Positions 12,901-15,229 of a DNA stretch of 15,229 nucleotides are shown here, in pieces. The stretch lies in NCBI GenBank assembly GCA_947374125.1, contig CANCAR010000045.1, forward strand, positions 1 through 15,229. The letters are read 5' to 3'. Position 1 is the first letter of the stretch. Every line of letters begins with the position of its first letter. The notes under the pieces were generated by a model. That model made no database searches. It was not told the origin of the DNA and saw only the letters and a program-made list of their open reading frames with translations. The translations under genes and the position numbers were made by a program. The DNA is from Hyphomicrobiales bacterium. GTDB taxonomy: Bacteria; Pseudomonadota; Alphaproteobacteria; Rhizobiales; Beijerinckiaceae.

Positions 12901-14682
12901 CTCGTTAATTCGGATATGATGCAGATTAAAATGGCACAGGGTGCGAAGCCTGGCGAAGGCGGCCAGTTGCCTGGTCACAAGGTCGACGCGGTGATCGCGA
13001 AAGTGCGCCACTCGACCCAAGGCGTTGGCTTGATTTCACCACCTCCGCACCACGACATCTATTCCATCGAAGATTTAGCCCAGCTGATTTACGACCTTAA
13101 AAACGTCAACCCATCGGCGCAGGTTTCAGTGAAGCTTGTCTCGGAAATCGGCGTCGGCACGGTTGCGGCGGGTGTCTCGAAGGCGCGTGCCGATCACGTC
13201 ACCATTTCCGGCTTTGAAGGTGGCACGGGGGCGTCTCCGCTCACCTCGATCAAGCACACCGGTAGCCCTTGGGAAATCGGACTTGCTGAAACGCATCAGA
13301 CATTGGTGAAGAACCACCTGCGCTCGCGGATCGCGGTGCAGGTCGATGGTGGTATTCGCACAGGCCGAGACGTGATCGTTGGCGCGTTGCTGGGTGCAGA
13401 TGAGTTCGGCTTCGCAACAGCTCCATTGATTGCGGCTGGCTGCATCATGATGCGCAAGTGCCATCTCAACACTTGCCCCGTTGGCGTAGCCACCCAAGAT
13501 CCTGTTTTGCGTAAGCGCTTTGTGGGACTGCCCGAGCATGTCATCAATTTCTTCTTCTTCGTCGCCGAAGAAGTCCGCGAAGAAATGGCACGTCTTGGCT
13601 ATCGCACGTTCAGCGAAATGGTTGGCCAAATGCAGATGCTGGATCGCGATCCGGCGATTACGCATTGGAAGGCGAAGGGGCTTGATTTCTCGAAGCTGTT
13701 CTCCAAGCCAGAGGCTGAAAAGCCAACCGACATCCACCACTCGATGATGCAAGATCATCACCTTGAATCGGTTCTCGACCGTACCCTGATTGAAAAATCA
13801 GCAGCAGCGCTCGAACACCGCACACCGGTAAAGATCGAAACACGCATCAAGAGCCTGAACCGCACCGCAGGCGCGATGCTTTCGGGTGAAGTCGCCAAGC
13901 GTTATGGCAATAAGGGCCTGCCGGACGACACGATCCATGTGTCGCTGAAAGGCACCGCTGGCCAAAGCTTCGGCGCATGGGTCGCGCGCGGCGTGACGCT
14001 GGAGCTTGAAGGCGAAGCAAATGATTATGTCGGCAAGGGTCTATCCGGCGGCAAACTGATCATTTATCCGCCGAAAGAAGCCACCCAAATCGTGCCGCAT
14101 GAATCGATCATTGTCGGCAACACGGTGCTTTACGGTGCCATTGCGGGCGAATGCTATTTCCGTGGCGTCGCGGGCGAGCGATTTGCAGTTCGTAACTCGG
14201 GCGCGATTGCGGTAGTCGAAGGCACCGGCGATCACGGCTGCGAATATATGACGGGCGGCATCGTCGTGGTGCTTGGCAAGACGGGTCGTAATTTCGCCGC
14301 GGGTATGTCGGGCGGCATCGCCTATGTGCTTGATGAAGAAGGCAATTTCGCCGAACGCTGCAACATGTCGATGGTCGAGCTTGAGCCGGTAGCCGAGGAA
14401 GAGGAACTGAACCAGCGCCTCAACCATTCCTCTGGCGACCTCGAAGGCCATGGCCGCGTCGACGTGATGGGCGACATGACCCGCCACGATGCCGAGCGTC
14501 TCCATATGCTGATCAAAAACCACGCGCGTCATACGGGCTCGACCCGCGCACGCGACATCCTCGATCATTGGGACGACTACAAAGGCAAATTCCGCAAAGT
14601 GATGCCGGTCGAATATCGCCGGGCGCTCAAGGAATTGATGGCCGAGAATGAGAACCAACCTTTAGCGGTTGCAGGGGAGTGA
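9967..14682 (+). CDS. gltB: Glutamate synthase (NADPH) large subunit
   Basis: A 1571-residue alpha subunit of GOGAT, the usual size in alphaproteobacteria. It hydrolyses glutamine and passes ammonia to 2-oxoglutarate to make glutamate, with electrons from the GltD subunit. Domains in order: class II glutamine amidotransferase from Cys44 (EKDSCGVGF) to about 430; a central linking domain, about 480-780; the FMN-binding synthase domain, about 860-1240, with GEGGEE and GGTGASP; and a C-terminal GXGXG beta-helix, about 1290-1530. The 3Fe-4S ligands are Cys1159, Cys1165 and Cys1170 (CIMMRKCHLNTCPVG). Cys44 is expected to become the N-terminal nucleophile after removal of a 43-residue propeptide. 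The start at 9967 has GGGGGAG 6 nt upstream, better than a frame-open ATG at 9847. The downstream gene in the window is a GST, not gltD. Confidence 0.97.
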   Translation: MSTSTSGISTSVPMVAPSKADVLRNAGLPDATGLYDPSMEKDSCGVGFVADMKRGKSHSVVEMGLQILLNLDHRGAVGADPKAGDGCGMLVQIPHIFLSEECAKLGFTLPAPEHYAVGHVFLPRDAEGRKLCEAIIERVVAEEGQTFLGWRDVPVDSSCLGESVKPTEPTHRQIFIGRSATITDTDAFERRLFILRKVISNTIYNLGNPATKGFYPVSLSARTLVYKGMLLATQLGDYFPDLRDPRLESAVALVHQRFSTNTFPTWSLAHPYRMVAHNGEINTLRGNVNWMAARQASVDSELFGTEISKLWPISYEGQSDTACFDNALEFLVQGGYSLAHAMMMLIPEAWSGNPLMNEQRRAFYEYHAALMEPWDGPAAVAFTDGRQIGATLDRNGLRPARYYVTDEGLVVMASEMGVLPVPEESIVTKWRLQPGKMLLVDLEEGRIVSDEEIKETLSTSSPYATWLKNTQIVLEDLRPVEPRAPRTDVSLLDRQQTFGYTREDLDILLEPMATTGQEAVGSMGTDTPISAMSDKSKLLYTYFKQNFAQVTNPPIDPIREELVMSLVSFIGPRPNIFDLEGNSRRKRLEVRQPILTNGDLEKIRSIGHFEDSFDTKTLDITYPTEQGADGMHEALERLCERAEAAVKGRYNIIVLSDRMVGPDRIPMPALLATAAVHHHLIRKGLRTSVGLVVETGEAREVHHFACLAGYGAEAINPWLAFETLGDMAKGLQDDVSAYEVEKRFIKSVGKGILKVMSKMGISTYQSYCGAQIFDAIGLGDGFVEKYFSGTHSRIGGVGLAEVAAETVSRHSDAFGNAPVLRNSLEIGGEYAFRLRGEAHAWSPQSVSLLQHAVRGNAQDKYREYAKLLNEQAERLLTIRGLFHIKSAEDDGRKAVPLDEVESATSIVKRFATGAMSYGSISREAHTTLAIAMNRIGGKSNTGEGGEESDRYKPMANGDSMRSAIKQVASGRFGVTTEYLVNSDMMQIKMAQGAKPGEGGQLPGHKVDAVIAKVRHSTQGVGLISPPPHHDIYSIEDLAQLIYDLKNVNPSAQVSVKLVSEIGVGTVAAGVSKARADHVTISGFEGGTGASPLTSIKHTGSPWEIGLAETHQTLVKNHLRSRIAVQVDGGIRTGRDVIVGALLGADEFGFATAPLIAAGCIMMRKCHLNTCPVGVATQDPVLRKRFVGLPEHVINFFFFVAEEVREEMARLGYRTFSEMVGQMQMLDRDPAITHWKAKGLDFSKLFSKPEAEKPTDIHHSMMQDHHLESVLDRTLIEKSAAALEHRTPVKIETRIKSLNRTAGAMLSGEVAKRYGNKGLPDDTIHVSLKGTAGQSFGAWVARGVTLELEGEANDYVGKGLSGGKLIIYPPKEATQIVPHESIIVGNTVLYGAIAGECYFRGVAGERFAVRNSGAIAVVEGTGDHGCEYMTGGIVVVLGKTGRNFAAGMSGGIAYVLDEEGNFAERCNMSMVELEPVAEEEELNQRLNHSSGDLEGHGRVDVMGDMTRHDAERLHMLIKNHARHTGSTRARDILDHWDDYKGKFRKVMPVEYRRALKELMAENENQPLAVAGE

Positions 14683-14683
14683 A

Positions 14684-15229
14684 ATGCGCATCTACGGCGA
14701 TATCGGTTCCGGCAACTGCCTGAAGGTGAAATACACGGCGGATGTTTTGGGCCTCGCTTATGAGTGGGTGCCCATCGACATCATGCGCGGCGAAAGCCGG
14801 ACGCCGGAGTTTTTGGCCCGGAATATAACGGGGCAAGTGCCGGTGATCGAATTGGCGGATGGGCGTTGTCTCAGCCAATCCAATGCGATTATCCGCTTTT
14901 TGGCAAGTGGGTCTCGCCTCTTGCCGGACGACCCGTTTATGAAGGCCAAAATCGATGAGTGGCTGTTTTGGGAGCAGAATGCCCACGAGTTTTTCGTCGC
15001 CGGTGCGCGGTTTCAAGTTGTCTATCTGGGACGCTCGGTTGATCAGGTTGATCGCTTGCGGATTGATCGCGGCAACGAGGCGCTGGATGTGATGGAAAAA
15101 GTGTTGGCTTCGACGGATTACTTTGTCGAGAAGACCCTGACCATCGCCGATATCGCGCTGTTACCTTATACGCGAATGGCAGGAGATGGCGGGTTTGATC
15201 TTTCGATTAGACCCAATTTGTCAGCGTGG
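14684..15229 (+). CDS. Glutathione S-transferase family protein (3' end outside window)
   Basis: The frame is open for 182 codons to the right edge. The N-terminal thioredoxin-like domain (1-75) shows the GST features: a beta1-alpha1 loop GDIGSGNC with Ser9/Asn11/Cys12 as possible catalytic residues, the cis-proline turn QVPV (51-54) and the glutathione-contacting QSNAI (65-69). The helical C-terminal domain follows, with the N-capping-box segment LTIADIALLPYT (152-163). It lacks only the last helix or so. The ATG lies 1 nt after the gltB stop, with GGGGAG inside the gltB end, so it should be translationally coupled to gltB. The substrate is unknown; its place beside gltB may reflect a shared need for glutamate-derived glutathione or redox protection of the GOGAT iron-sulphur protein, which is speculation. 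Confidence 0.9.
   Translation, partial: MRIYGDIGSGNCLKVKYTADVLGLAYEWVPIDIMRGESRTPEFLARNITGQVPVIELADGRCLSQSNAIIRFLASGSRLLPDDPFMKAKIDEWLFWEQNAHEFFVAGARFQVVYLGRSVDQVDRLRIDRGNEALDVMEKVLASTDYFVEKTLTIADIALLPYTRMAGDGGFDLSIRPNLSAW

Noticed and set aside
13126..13761. 211-codon minus-strand frame inside gltB
   Set aside because: It lies opposite the FMN and Fe-S domains of gltB and has no ribosome site or known motif.

Overview
The window looks like chromosomal DNA of an alphaproteobacterium, most likely of the order Hyphomicrobiales (Rhizobiales). The evidence is a CpdR-type cell-cycle response regulator divergent from an N-formylglutamate amidohydrolase gene, a suhB/MmgR-like small RNA upstream of an inositol-monophosphatase-family gene, a ROSE-type RNA thermometer on an hsp20 gene, and a long-form GltB. 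No insertion sequence, phage gene or CRISPR array is visible. The only mobile-like DNA is one palindromic intergenic repeat.

Layout. (1) 1-554, minus: the start of a secreted Thr-rich protein with four 33-residue tandem repeats; its 3' end lies outside the window. (2) 742-3443, minus: a probable metal-handling group made of a DUF2946-like small secreted protein, a PepSY-type five-helix membrane protein and a HupE/UreJ-family permease, closed by a strong terminator. (3) 3595-3979, minus: the zinc-independent ribosomal protein L36 gene (41 aa) with its terminator, behind a tRNA-Val(GAC) gene with a clear promoter. (4) 4068-5578: cpdR (minus) and an N-formylglutamate amidohydrolase (plus), divergent. 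(5) 5579-5981: an AT-rich intergenic region carrying a minus-strand small RNA with a strong terminator. (6) 5982-7714: hisN-type phosphatase (plus) and an alpha/beta hydrolase (minus), whose stop codons overlap in a CTAG. (7) 7731-8313: hsp20 with a heat-shock sigma promoter and RNA thermometer. (8) 8320-8415: a four-stem palindromic repeat between convergent genes. (9) 8421-9485, minus: a low-specificity threonine aldolase. (10) 9486-9966: a hairpin-rich intergenic region with a 16-bp tandem repeat and a possible 34-codon small ORF. (11) 9967-15229, plus: gltB, encoding the glutamate synthase large subunit, and 1 nt after it a glutathione S-transferase gene cut by the window end.

Most genes are ordinary housekeeping functions. 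The more interesting content is regulatory RNA (thermometer, antisense-type small RNA, structured gltB leader), the repeat protein at the left edge, and the coupling of a GST gene to gltB where gltD might be expected.
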